DNA from: Paragordius varius
Lineage: Eukaryota; Nematomorpha
Reading direction: 5' to 3'
Assembly: GCA_964247055.1 (NCBI GenBank)
Contig: OZ176053.1
Span: 8,866,001-8,930,000, forward strand
DNA length: 64,000 bases
The notes under the pieces were generated by a model that saw only the letters and a list, made by a program, of their open reading frames with translations, was not told the origin of the DNA and searched no databases. Within the stretch, counting starts at the first letter, position 1, and each line of letters starts with the position of its first letter. The position numbers and the translations under genes were made by a program. Positions 36,651-48,746 of the stretch are shown here, piece by piece.

Positions 36651-39627
36651 TATTATATACAATATAGTTATTTACAATGTAATCGAATAAACTTTTCGAA
36701 ATATAATTTCATTTCATATTTAATTAACAAAATTTTATTCAATGATTGTGGTTTTGATGTATAGATATATATTGGTAAAATTAATCAATAGACATATTTT
36801 TAAAAAATAATAATATATCATTACAAAAAGAATATCCACAACCCAAGGCTATTTTTATGCAAGAAATAATATGTAAAATAAATTATATTTTTATATAACT
36901 TTCATTCCTTGTCGTCACCTTAAAAAAGTCTGATACCTATATATATATATATATATTATTAATTTTCTAATTATATAATAATATACATATGTGAACATGC
37001 GATAAATTATTAAAATTAATGCATTATGTAAATAAATAGTTATCTACTTATATTTATTTATTATATATATATATATATATATAAAATTTAATCCAAAATT
37101 TTTATTAAATTCTTTATAAATATTTGATTTCCAGCGTCATCAATGAGGGAGCCTGTAAACAAATAAAAAAATAATTAAACCGATTAAAATATAAACATTG
37201 CAAAATAAATTAATTTATACTCCTGAGAGCGAAAAATTGGTAAATTTGTATATGTTAAAACAATAAATACCCCACCCTTTTGGAATATTTTCAAAACCAG
37301 TGTGATTTCATATAAATAAGTTAATGAAATTTAATGATATTGAAATATGCGTTTTATGGCATTTTAGGCACATATTACATTTTAAATAATATGAAATTGC
37401 GAAAAAATCCTTATCTCAAACTTTCAGGCGCTGCATATTTTTTATTAAGCTAAAACTAGTCAAAAATACTATAAGTGAGTTAAGGTTTGTGTTTGCTTAC
37501 AAATCTCTGCCTTCCTATAATTATTATATAATTTAAAATAATTGAATGATAACTGTTTCAACACAATTTATATATCTAAACTGTAAAGAAAAGCCTTTTC
37601 ATCAAATATATAAGTTTAGACGTTTTGTAATGATAATAATTAGTGAACACCATTTTTACATTTCTTTAATACAAAAGCTCTGGGAAAAAACTCCCAATAT
37701 GCGTCTATCAAAAAGTGAAATAGAAATAAAAAGTTAATATTAAACCTCAAGAACGATGCTGTATGATGGAGATTTTAAGACAAGTTCAAAAAATTTGTAG
37801 TATTTTGACGGGTTGGTGCGACCAATGTCTTTGACAGTCTAAATGAAAAATTTGACCCTTACTAAAGGAATTGATTTAAATAATATGCTTTAATACTTAA
37901 TAAAGGCGTTGATTGATCAAGATTAAGCATTTAAAATATAATATTTATCAAAGCTTATGATAATTGTTTTAGGCACTCTGAAAATATGTCAACAATAAAT
38001 TTATTGGGCTCTTTCTAATAAGGATAAGCCAAATCAAATATAGACTATCCATTTTTGAGTTTATAGGCCTACATTGGACAATAAAGTTGTTTGTTATCCA
38101 ATTTGATATAAAATTACTTTGTAACTGAATTATATAATTAATTAAAAGTTGAAGAGTCAGAGGTTTCGATTTAGAGTAAAATTGGGACCATATTTTGCAG
38201 GGTTTTTATAAAATCCATTCTATAAATATAACTTAATATCGGATGATAAAAAGATAATTAATTTTTTCCATTTAACAAATATTTTAAGCGAATTTCCATT
38301 AAATTTAAATAAATTTAGTTCTTAAAAATGCAAAACTGCTAAACGAATTTCGATCAGGTTAAAATCTAAAATATATTTACAGTAGGGAGTATTTATTGCT
38401 AGAAAGTTATTAATTTGGCAAAAGCATATGCAGCAAAGAGAAATATTATTGTCTAATATTACTAGTCGGCAAATTTGAAATTTTTAGAGCACCACCCCTC
38501 AAAATTTTAACCCAATCTAAGATATTAAGGGGTTTTCAATTTTTTAAAAAAGAGTTAGATAAAAAATCAAATATAACTTATTAAAAAGTTATTATATTAT
38601 AAATTAATATCATTTAATAGAGCGTGTAAAGCTCTTTTTTTGAATATTAATATGTTATTTAAATATCAAAGAGAAAAAAATAATAGGGTATAAACGTTAA
38701 AATTTAGTGTTTTTTTAAAGCTAATTTTAAACACGTATAAATTTATTTTAAAAAATACTAAAAGAGGCATTCCTTCGGCTTTCAGATAGGCTATATTTAT
38801 TTTGTTAGTTTTGGTATTTTTAGTAATTGTTAGGGTTTTTTTCGGTTGATTCTTAAAAACCTGTTATTTATACCTGGTGGATATTATTTATTTTAAAAAT
38901 GATTGGATGCGGTATATTTTGAATTTCAGATGATTGGGCAGCCACTCCTATATTTATATTAGATTAAATCAAACTTTTGCAATCAACACCCCGACAAGGC
39001 TTTGCTGTGAAGGGGATTGGGGAGTCTTGTGCAGACTGAAACTGTCAAGTTAGATTGATGTTGTTTCACCCTGAGACTGATATTATTACCTGGATAGTGG
39101 ATATCTTACCATACTTTTATGGGAAATAGGATTACTTGTACTTACTTATCTAATCTTTTTTTCCGATTTTATGGTGAAGTTTATAACTCTATTCTGTGAA
39201 TTGGTTAATTTGACATGTGATTTCTCTGAATTTTGCTGACGTTATCTACGTTATATTCTCTGCAGGTCTCTCTTACCGGGCTCTACGATCACCTCCTTTG
39301 TCACATTTGGCATAATTATAGGACTGTTTGGGGGATTTTTGCAAAGCTTGTGCAAGCCGCCCGGATCTATCACACCACACCACATATTAGCCCTTATATT
39401 TTCAAAATTTTTGATATTCAATACTTTGGCATTTAGCTTTTAATTTATTATAATTCTATAATCTAAAAATCGTATCCTCTTTTATATACATAGAATTTTT
39501 ATTGATGTATTTAATAAATGGGATACTTTTTTATTGTATTTTTCTATGTCGAAAAGCCCGCTCGATAAGATGTATTGCTCGTGCAAAAGAAATAACAAAC
39601 CTTCAGCAGCGATAGCAGTTTATATCT
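36651..39627. other. Intergenic DNA with microsatellites and a GC-richer patch
   Basis: (TA)n runs lie near 36940-36956 and 37062-37083. About 37360-37440 resembles repeat family B (GCATTTTAGGCACAT). About 38988-39060 and 39240-39390 are markedly GC-richer than the surroundings (CCGACAAGGCTTTGCTGTG; CTCTTACCGGGCTCTACGAT; CCGCCCGGATCTATCACACC). They are probably an unrecognised mobile-element remnant. No gene supported. Confidence 0.4.
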
Positions 39628-39844
39628 TTAACTATAAAGATCGACGGAATTTTTAGATAAAATTTTATTATATGGATCATCAATAACATTTGTATCTTCG
39701 TCAAAAAAATCTTCTGTGGTATCGTATACTGGGGCTGGTATATTTGGATCATTTTTGTATTTTCGTTCTAAAATTATAATGAATATACCTGGCTCTAGAT
39801 TACCGTTTGCGACTTTCTCGTTTAAATATTTAAATATATGTACA
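39628..39844 (-). CDS. 3' exons of an unrecognised gene
   Basis: Minus strand. A CTAG acceptor at 39845-39846 opens a coding stretch, VHIFKYLNEKVANGNLEP then RKYKNDPNIPAPVYDTTEDF and FDEDTNVIDDPYNKILSKN, ending in a stop at 39628. The two parts are separated by a 21-bp segment (39768-39788) with GT...TTTTAG ends. It is a multiple of three without a stop, so it may be a minimal intron or coding (GIFIIIL). The composition and proline/acidic pattern look like a real conserved C terminus, but I cannot name it. The incoming phase is 2. A candidate first exon is at 40097-40130 (MSEKIILMYSM, donor GTAAGT), with an unresolved exon between. Confidence 0.55.
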
Positions 39845-40408
39845 CTAGGAATAATTGTTTATTTTAAATTAAACAAAATTAAATTTTAAAAAAATCCTAT
39901 TGGCGGCCTCAAATTTTTTGTTTTGGTTTACCATGCCATTAGGTAACAGAAAATGCAAAAAAATGTGGTGGTGCAAAACTTTGTTGAGCAGTGTAATAGT
40001 AAAAATAGAAAAAAAATAATTATAAGCCAATAATACTGCCCTTTGTTGTAAAGGCTATTTGGCAATAATTAATAACTTTCTAGCAATGTGACTTACTCAT
40101 ACTGTACATTAAAATGATCTTTTCAGACATCTAAATGATTGAATTGATAAAGGAATCGCTTTCATTATTATGACAACTTGAATCATTTTTTGTATTTTAC
40201 GAATTCAATAAACCAAGTTTTTTAAAATAGCCAATAAAATAACCGTTTAAACTAAATTAAATTAAAATCGGTTGTTTTTTTGAACTTTGTTAGCAGGTCA
40301 TTTGGTTTGAAATTAACGAAAATTGTGCACAAAAAATTCGTCATATAAACATAAAAGACCGCTTTCTAATAATGTATTCTTTTATTTTTAATATATTTTT
40401 TTTACATT

Positions 40409-41119
40409 TTAAGTTACCATATATTTGGACCATAATTTTTGGGATGGAAACATTCCGGCGAAAACAATCTTCCCTTTAAAATTTTGTTCGACTATTTTAA
40501 CGTCTAAAAATATATATATTGATTGAATACTTAGCTGCGATTTTTTAAACAGTCGAGTACGAATTCGAGCATGACATGTTCCTGGATATATAGTCAACGT
40601 TTTGTTTCCAACTGTGTTTTCACATACATATGTATATAAATGAAATAGTTTAAAATAGACAATGCTAATATCAATCATATAGAACAAACGAAAATTACAT
40701 GCATACTTTATAGGATAGCTATTTAATTTAATAACTTTAGTAAAATAAAACACAAAAAGTTTTTAAATCTAATTTAGGAATAGAAAATAAATTATTCAAC
40801 TTATTTGAATGCGTTTCTACCAGTAATTTTCACTAATATTTTATATATTTTTTATATAAATTATTTATAGGATATGGACAAACTTATTGATAAAGAATAT
40901 TCGTTCTGAATAATTTTATTAATGGTAAATCCAGAACCGTCTCCACTTTGATCATTGTTGACTTCAAAATCGGGGTGAAAAAATTCACAAACATGATTTT
41001 CCGTTAACTGGTGAAATAATTTGGAATCAATATTTTTAGCTGCGCATTTTATTTTATATAATAGTATATTTACCTTTTTGTAGAAAAAAAAGAATGCATA
41101 GCGTGATTATAATTTTCAT
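40409..41119 (-). CDS. Small secreted protein, unknown family (134 aa)
   Basis: Three exons on the minus strand: 41074-41119, 40884-41039, 40409-40611, consistent in phase (405 nt). Exon 1 is a signal peptide core (MKIIITLCILFFLQKA). The mature part contains LFHQLTENHVCEFFHPDF, NNDQSGDGSGFTINKIIQ, KTLTIYPGTCHARIRTRL, IYIFLDVKIVEQNFKGKI and FAGMFPSQKLW. It has two Cys (in HVCEF and GTCHA), possibly a disulfide, and no membrane segment after the signal. The first intron is 34 bp and the second 272 bp. An upstream extension of exon 3 is open in frame, so the second acceptor is inferred. No homologue recognised. The gene lies on the same strand as the exons at 39628-39844, but phases do not join them directly. 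Confidence 0.6.
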
Positions 41120-41431
41120 TCAAATAAAAACTATTAATAATATGCTTAGAGCTGCTCACTTTTTTGCAATTTTTATACTGTCATGTATCTAAATTTAATT
41201 TTTTTTAGAAAAAACCACAGATAAGCGATAACACAACATTATTGTGAACAGGAAAAGGTAATAAAAAAATATTTTGGCAACTTTTGAGATAACACAAAAT
41301 AATTAATGGTGGCAGTTTAAATAGCTATGACGTTACCATAGTATATTAATTGTTGTTAAAAAATTTGGCATATAATTTATTTAATGATTTTAATTTAAAC
41401 TAGTTAGTATATTCAAGCGTTTTGTTTTGTA

Positions 41432-42288
41432 ATGGATTTAGAAAGTTATTTGTTTGATCTTTTTAACGGGAATATTGATCAATTGGTAGAAATGATTGAA
41501 ATGACAAAAGAGAATACTGACATAAAGGCAAATACTATAAGGTATATTTTATTTTAACATATGGAGTGTTAACTGTTAATAACCATAAAATTATTTAAAA
41601 AAATCATTTTTATGCAAAAATATTATTTCAAAATTTCTTAAATGAGAACCACGATCGGTTGAATGTGTTCGATATCATTGTTAATGTATGAAACAACTAA
41701 GCCAAAAAAATGTATTTTTATAATCTGTTGATTATAATATTTATTTCTGTAGACTATATCTAGAAATATATATAGATTGGGAAATTTAAGTAAATTTTAC
41801 CCAAATGATTTTAAAAGTATATGAATATCAAGACAGAAAAATATTATGATACAGTATGAGTAAATGTACATTGCTGGTTTTTTTTAAATGATTGCCACAA
41901 AGCATATTCATAAAAGGGAAATATTTTTTTCTATATTTTTTTTCATTTTTACTATATTAGCCAATAATATAACTCTTTGACTGCTAGCTGGCATTTTTTA
42001 ATGTATATTAATAATGGAAACTATATCACAATATAACGTTTTAAATTTATGTAAATTAATTTCTTTCAAAAAATTTGGATGTATAGCTATGGTGATATGG
42101 AAACAACACAGAAGGAAGAATTTAAAAAACAAAATTTCCTTAAAAATTTAGTGACTTTTGTCAAAATCACAAAAGAGATGAAAAAAATCCCACAAGAATT
42201 TATTTCTTTAAACGACCGAATAATAAAACAATTAGAAATCTACAATAATATAAATAATCAAAACAATGTTTTTATCTGTAAAAAATAA
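41432..42288 (+). CDS. Unrecognised small helical protein (103 aa)
   Basis: Two exons, 41432-41541 and 42087-42288, joined in phase 2 (donor GGTATATT, acceptor TATAG), 312 nt. It starts MDLESYLFDLFNGNIDQLVE and continues as mostly amphipathic helix with many Lys/Glu (TTQKEEFKKQNFLKNLVTF, KITKEMKKIPQEFISLNDR). No cysteine-rich or catalytic motif; the length and helical character suit a small complex subunit, but I do not recognise it. The stop codon overlaps a polyadenylation signal (AATAAA at 42284-42289). It is convergent with TLS1, whose stop is only 38 bp away. Confidence 0.65.
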
Positions 42289-42325
42289 ATCTTTGTAACA
42301 TTTATTTTTTGTAAGCACATGTAAT

Positions 42326-43161
42326 TTAACGAGAAAATTGTTTTCGGAACTTTTCGAAATGAAAATCATCACTTGCCTTATCTGCCGGTATGTTTTTCAT
42401 AGATTGGCCTGAATTTTCTAATTAAAAAATATATATAATTTGTGTACTGTTAAGTAAATAAAATTACACTGATGCTTAATTTTTTTAACAAACAAAACTT
42501 AATATTCCTTTGTAATTATTGTCATTCATGTGGGTGAACGCGCTGCGATCCAATTAAAAACATAATTTATCCCATATATAATGATTAAATATTCTACAAA
42601 GCACATATAAATATAAAAAACTAAAATTATCAAAATTAAATTGTACAATATTATAACTTAAACCAACAATATCAAATTACAATTTTAAAGCCGCAAATAA
42701 ATTAGTGATTCTAAATTGTATACCGTGGGCATAAATAATGCATTTACACTGAAAAACCATGATAACTTAAAATTTAAGAACCAATTTTCTATTATCTTAA
42801 AAACTCCACTTGTCCACGCCCAACCTAAAAAGATAAAAAAATAATTGCAATTTCATACTTCTGCAAAAGAGGAAAAAAATATATACTTTCCATATATGCC
42901 ATTATAAATTATGGTTAAATTATGGCCAAATATAGTTTTAATTTTTTAGACACTTGTATAATCCATGGATTCCCAGCATCTGGGCCAAACCAATAATGCC
43001 TACTTATAATATATATAAAATTTTGAGTATGCATTCAAATATCCTAACAAATATAACTTAGTGTTTGATGCTTGAATTTATGAATGAATATTCTAAATCA
43101 CTATATTACCTCTATTTTAAAAATAAGCATTGCATACAATGATAACCAAAAAAATATCTGA

Positions 43162-43216
<55 letters not shown>

Positions 43217-45022
43217 AATAAAGCTTCCACTTACTTTCTTCTTTTCGATTTGTGTTCACGTTTTTAGTATGTTGGGTCTGTTGATGTTTAACATTATTTG
43301 TTATCTGTTTTATGACCCCCATAGTATTAGCAGCTTCAATAAGTTTTTCCTTCCGAATAAAATAATTAAAAATGCAAAAAATTTATGAAAAATTATAATT
43401 CATAAAAATATGGCTTTTCAAAAAGGATATCATTTTACTTTAATAATTTTATCCCGGAATGATTCTTGTTTCAAACCCTCGTCCTGTATTTTAACCTTAG
43501 GTTGTGGCTTTTCAGGTACTGGTTGATGCGTTAGGTTTTGTTCCCCGGTTGTGTTTTCTCTTTTATATTTGGTAAAATTGATAGGATTTAGGTAAACAGC
43601 CGTATTCTCTTCAAAATTATCTAAAGACGATAAAAAAAATTCTACTATTAGGGAAAAAACTAAAACCACAACTTTAGAACCGTTTTCAAACCAAAAAACA
43701 ATTAAGAAAAGTTTTCGATCCAAAACCCCAATTCTAATTTTTTCATTGCTTTATTATGATGCTTAAACCTATTTATTAATATATTTTAGAAATATATTTT
43801 TCCAAAAAAAAGCGTAAATTTAGACTTGTCACTTAAATTTATGCTTTTGCTTACTATAGAAAACTAAGATATCTCTAAATCTTTAAAAATTGAAATCAAA
43901 CTGCAAACATTTCACCAAAAAACTATAGCAGAACATTTATTTAAATAAATTACGAACCGGATCAGATAGAAAGTAAGCTTAACGATAAAAGAAGCAATAA
44001 CGGCCCTTTTCCTAATTATAATCAAAAATTAAACTCATAATTAAAAAATATACATCGATTATGCTGAAGAAAATTGACGGCTACATTAGTTGGAACAAAT
44101 GAAGTTTGTTGCTTTTTTCCGCGTCTGGAATTTTTCGAAGATGCATCATTAGCAGGAGCTTTATCGCTAAATTTGTTTCCATATTTATTTTCAAATATCC
44201 TTTGTTTAATTTGTTCTGTGGCTTCAATATTCCGAATTTTGGACCTTTATTATGATAACATATTTATTGATGTAAAAAATTATAATGCATATATTAATAT
44301 TCGGAGATGTAAAAAATCATTACTCTATGCCAAGATTTACTTCAGGAATTCCACTTAACATTTGATTGGACATCATTTCCTCACTCTTATTTTTTTTATT
44401 TTCTACGGATGATTTTTTAAGATGCTCTGATACATAATCCAAAGCATCATCGGATTTTTTCAATTTTCTATCATTAATATATTAAGAATACTCTTTAGAC
44501 TCTGAAACTTCAATGTCGGTTCGCTTACGCTTTTCCAACTCTTCTTCTATAAATTTCATCCTTAAAATTGTAATATAATATACATTTCCGTATCTTCATC
44601 TCTTTTATTGGTTTCTTTTGAAAAACCTGTACCGATATCTAATTCAGGTTCTTCGGTATCAATCTTTTTAGATTTTTTATTTGATATTTGTGCTAAATTC
44701 ACAAGTCCACCAACTCTTAATTTATAAATGTCAGTCTAAATTAGATATTAATAAGAACTTCTGAAGTAGTGTTTAAATATGAGTTCAAGTCCTTAGAGTT
44801 GAAAGTCTCAATACTGTGTTCTAAGAATTATATTAATCATACATCAATCCACGCCCTTTTTTTCTTAATGATTGGTATTCTTTCAAAACTTCAATATTTT
44901 CGCTAACAATTAAGATTAAAATACGTTGAATCATCCTTTTCATCAATAGAGGATTGGGTTTTCCTTATGAATTTACCATCTATTTTTTTACGCTTGAAAA
45001 TCACAGGCGCTTGATCAGTCAT
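42326..45022 (-). CDS. C9orf78: C9orf78/TLS1 homologue, spliceosome-associated
   Basis: Mostly disordered nuclear protein; human C9orf78 binds the U5 snRNP and affects 3' splice-site choice. Exons: 44925-45022, 44843-44902, 44759-44813, 44584-44735, 44492-44560, 44324-44467, 44054-44244, 43439-43620, 43235-43349, 42326-42417; 1158 nt, 385 aa (human 289). Collinear matches: LRVGGLVNLAQI for MKTGGMVDMKKL, DIGTGFSKETNKRDEDTEM for HLGTSFSAETNRRDEDADM, MKFIEEELEKRKR for MKYIETELKKRKG, EEMMSNQMLSGIPEV for EEMLSNQMLSGIPEV, TSFVPTNVAVNFLQHNR for TSFVPTNMAVNYVQHNR, and the C terminus KASDDFHFEKFRK for KATDDYHYEKFKK. The extra length lies in a lysine/glutamine-rich stretch before the C terminus. The first five introns are 22, 29, 23, 23 and 24 bp; the others are 79, 433, 89 and 817 bp. 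An AATAAA follows the stop at 42301-42306 (minus). Confidence 0.92.
43167..43212. repeat. (AT)n microsatellite in a TLS1 intron
   Basis: About 46 bp of uninterrupted AT dinucleotide repeat in the last TLS1 intron, close to the exon at 43235. Confidence 0.95.
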
Positions 45023-45119
45023 TTGTATATATGCGTGTAAGTTTTGATTTACACAGGCGTTAGGTTTTGGAGTACGCTATTTAACAATCATATACATAAC
45101 ATTTCATGGCCTAAAGGTA

Positions 45120-45605
45120 ATTAGCTCGGAATTAATTTTAGGGTAAGTAAGCAATTCCTTGTCGGATTCGATCCCTTGGAAATTTAAATGACAAATTGCC
45201 ACCGCTTATCTATTTCTTTAATTTTCTTGCACATCAGATTCCTTCTATGTATCTAGCCATCTTAACATTGGTCTTCCTTTTTTTCCTTTCCCTTTTAACT
45301 TTAAAAATCAAATCCTTTGAAATGGATATCCTTCTAAAATGTGCCCAATGTAAGTAGAATTTCTTATTATAGTTCCCATTAAGTTGCTCTCAATAATCTC
45401 GTATTGTCTCATTCTTAACCTTGTCAGCCACCTATTGAACATTCTCCTCCAACACCACAATTCAAATGCTGCAATCCTATTTTTATCATTAAGTTTTAAT
45501 GTCCAACTTTCTGTAGCATACGTCGCTACCGAAAAAAACATGCATTTCATTACTCTCACTATAGTTTTGTGGCGATATCTTTACTTTTTCATAATTTAAA
45601 TTATG
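45120..45605 (-). mobile_element. LINE 3' fragment (RTE-like C terminus)
   Basis: Minus-strand frames read MKCMFFSVATYATESWTL, RIAAFELWCWRRMF, STYIGHILEGYPF and, after a frame change near 45300, GKGKKGRPMLRWLDT and QGIESDKEL. This is the familiar tail of RTE/CFDP2-like LINE proteins after the reverse transcriptase (KRKTSYIGHILRG, GRPRTRWLD). It is a different, more diverged lineage than the LINE at 23283-26138. Broken and 5' truncated, about 100 bp upstream of the TLS1 start. Confidence 0.75.
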
Positions 45606-48600
45606 TAGCGTGAGAGTCCTTAATGTCTATCTTAAAAAATTAGCCATGGGCCAAATTTAAAATGCCTTCTTTGGCCTTTGAGCTAATTTACTATGTAATT
45701 ACCCTACGGTTGAACCGGATTGATATAAATGAAACCAGGGTGCCTTACAAAAATTGGAAGCAAAACCATGATTAAATATCAGTTTGGCTTTGCAGCGGTT
45801 AAAAAAGTTCATATTGAAACTAATTTTTAAACTGTGTGACTGGTTCGTAACCTGATTTCTAATTTATACAACATTAATTTCCAAATATTAGTTAAACAAT
45901 ATTCCATAAAAATTTTATTAAAATTAAACCCAAAACAAAAGCATTTTATTTATTCAAAAATTTTTCAATTTAAATTAAATTTTTGATCGAATAACACAAT
46001 AAAAAGCTCATATAATAATATATTATCAAATATATCGTGAATATATTTGTAATAAAAAATATTATCTATTGGGAATAAACTTTTTCTCTAATAAAAACAG
46101 AGGAAACCAACTATTTTAAGTATAAAATAAAGTTAGGGTGGCTCCTCGAGGTCAACCAAAACCGGATTGTATGACATTTAAAATGAAAACAAGGAATTGT
46201 TATTATATAAAAACTATCAAGGATTTTTTCTAAAAAAATGAAAAGAGAACGAATCTAAACAGGTTCTTTCAAGCAGTTTTATACCAGGTATCGGTTCAAA
46301 GTCTGGCATTTATGCATTTTATTACCGTTATATTCTAATTTTAGAAATATTTCGGAAAAAGCTTGAAAAATATTTTCCAAAAATGTATATTTTAAAATTT
46401 TATTTTTTATATTATTTTTGAAAGGCAAGGTCTTTACAATATAACGCCAGAGTTTCGGTATTTTTCGTAATTATCGCTCTTTATTACCTTAAGGTATGTA
46501 TTAATGTATATTTGTAATCAATTTATCTATTGATTAATAAATTTTTGCAATGATAGGTCCCATTTTTGTCATTTGAGGATAAACTTTAAACCTCTATTTA
46601 ACCGATTATTTTTTACTGGTGTTTTAATAGGTAGTAGTATTTTTTAAATAGGAAATTTTTCCATAATAATATATGCCTATATTAATAGCTAATGTATTTT
46701 AGGGCTTAATCAGCCCATTTCGTAAAAATTACTAAATCGGTCAACTTGTTTTCGAAGTGTGGTTTAAATTTTATACCTTGCCTAAATCCTCGCTATCCAT
46801 AATTACAATTTAAAATATGATAAAATGCGTTCCAAAGGTATGCAAATACACGAAACAACTATTTGAGTTTAAATTTTTATTAATTTATTTAGTAACTTAA
46901 GTGTTTACCCAAAAAGGAGATTACGCTATATAAATATATGCTAATTTATATAAAAAATTGCAAAAGATGTTTTCTTAGTAATATTTTGATGGGTTTCAAG
47001 TATTTATCATCGTACCTAAAAAAGCGGTAACTTTATATTTCTCACACACTTGTTTAACTGACGACGATATTTACTTCAAAATGAAACATTGCTGGAGATG
47101 ATTTTGTAAATTTAAAATAACATAGGAAAGTTTTGCTAGTGCCATCAAAATTATAATCGACATGCGATAAAACATTCCAAACTATCAGTGACGTTTTTAT
47201 TTTAAAATTCACACTTTGTCATTTTTCATATTATCCTTACAGACTTAAAAAACCACTGAATTAATTAAATGAGCCTAAATTTGTTTTGAGCCTAATAAAT
47301 TTATGATTGTTTGGAAGACGTTCGGAGAAAATTAAATAAATATCGCATATTTTTTGGCACAGGAGTTCAAAAATTGTTTAATTTTTAATATAAAATTTGT
47401 AATAGGTTATTTTTAGCATAATTTTATAAAAAGAAGTTGGATTTTTTGGATCAAATTTTTTTAAACACTTTCAAACTATATTTTTTTATATCCAAAATGT
47501 CATTAATTTTTGTGATGAATTTATGTCGCGCTTATAAAAGGCAAACTTTGTTATCGTATTGTATGATTGGTGTGACACTTGTTTTTGGTATAAAAAATTC
47601 ATGATAGTTTATCAAATTTTTAGCTAATATATCTTACAATCTTACATTAATCATAACTTTACTTTTACCTGTGATTAATCAAATTATTTTTATTTGTTTT
47701 TCATATATCAATTTTTGGCCACATATCAAAGATGTCGAAATTTCAAGTTTAGTAATTGACTACTCATCTCGAAATATTTTTATGGTTTTTTTATTCGTAC
47801 AAAAAATATTTTGAAATTATTTAAGCTAAAAAATGTGATAAACATGATTTTTTCTCAGTTTTGGCAAAATTACAATTATAATGACCCAGCCTCTAGCGGT
47901 TATTTATCATGTTCGTATATTGTATCCTTATAAAAATTTATAAAATATATGTTATACCTTTTCTAGGCAATGTTTCAAATAATTTTTGAAATTTAAAAAT
48001 AAAAAAATTTGCATATTTTTTTTCGTTAATTTACATTTTTGCCTCTAACATGTCGCATATTGTGATGAGACAGTTGTAAAAGTTAGAATAAAAGTATATC
48101 CATTCATTATTATCATATCTAAGTTATATTTTTTGTAAAAATTTTATAAACATCCGAAAATGTATTATTATAAATTGTGATGTGTAACCAATTTTCTTAT
48201 TCACTTGTTAGTTATTGTTATTACAAACCTTTAGAGTTGTAAACCAAATTTGAGAAGAAATATTTCTTTATGAAATATATAACGACATCTACGATATACA
48301 TATATATATATATATATATATATGATGAGTTTGGAGAAAGAATAATGTCTTTTGTTTTTATAAATTAGTTATAAAAAGTATACATACATATTTTATGATA
48401 ACAATTATCACAAGAACACATAAAATTTGGGAAAAGGCATAAGTATACAATATTTAATGTAAAACAATATGTACTACTTATTATATTTGTACCATAATAT
48501 TCAAATATATCGAAGGCGAGCATTAATTATTTCTGCATAAACTCGTTTGTTAACAAATTAAATTACTAAATGCCATTCACTTACAAACGTATTCTCGCTT

Positions 48601-48746
48601 TTATCTTTTATTATGTGACAAAAAATGTGGTTGATGAGAGTCCTCCCTTACATTTAGCTTTAACACCCTAAAATAAACTTAGTAACAAACATAAAATACT
48701 AGCAAAATATCTTAATTAATTCTCTCACTCACAATTACCCAAGAGT
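45606..48746. other. Long intergenic stretch, mostly plain AT-rich DNA
   Basis: Near 45640-45840 are short matches to repeat families A/B and to the 30355-30860 tandem unit (GCCTTCTTTGGCCTTTGAG; GGTTTGGCTTTGCAGCGG-like). A (TA)n run lies at 48299-48323. No gene or splice-linked exon recognised elsewhere. Confidence 0.45.
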
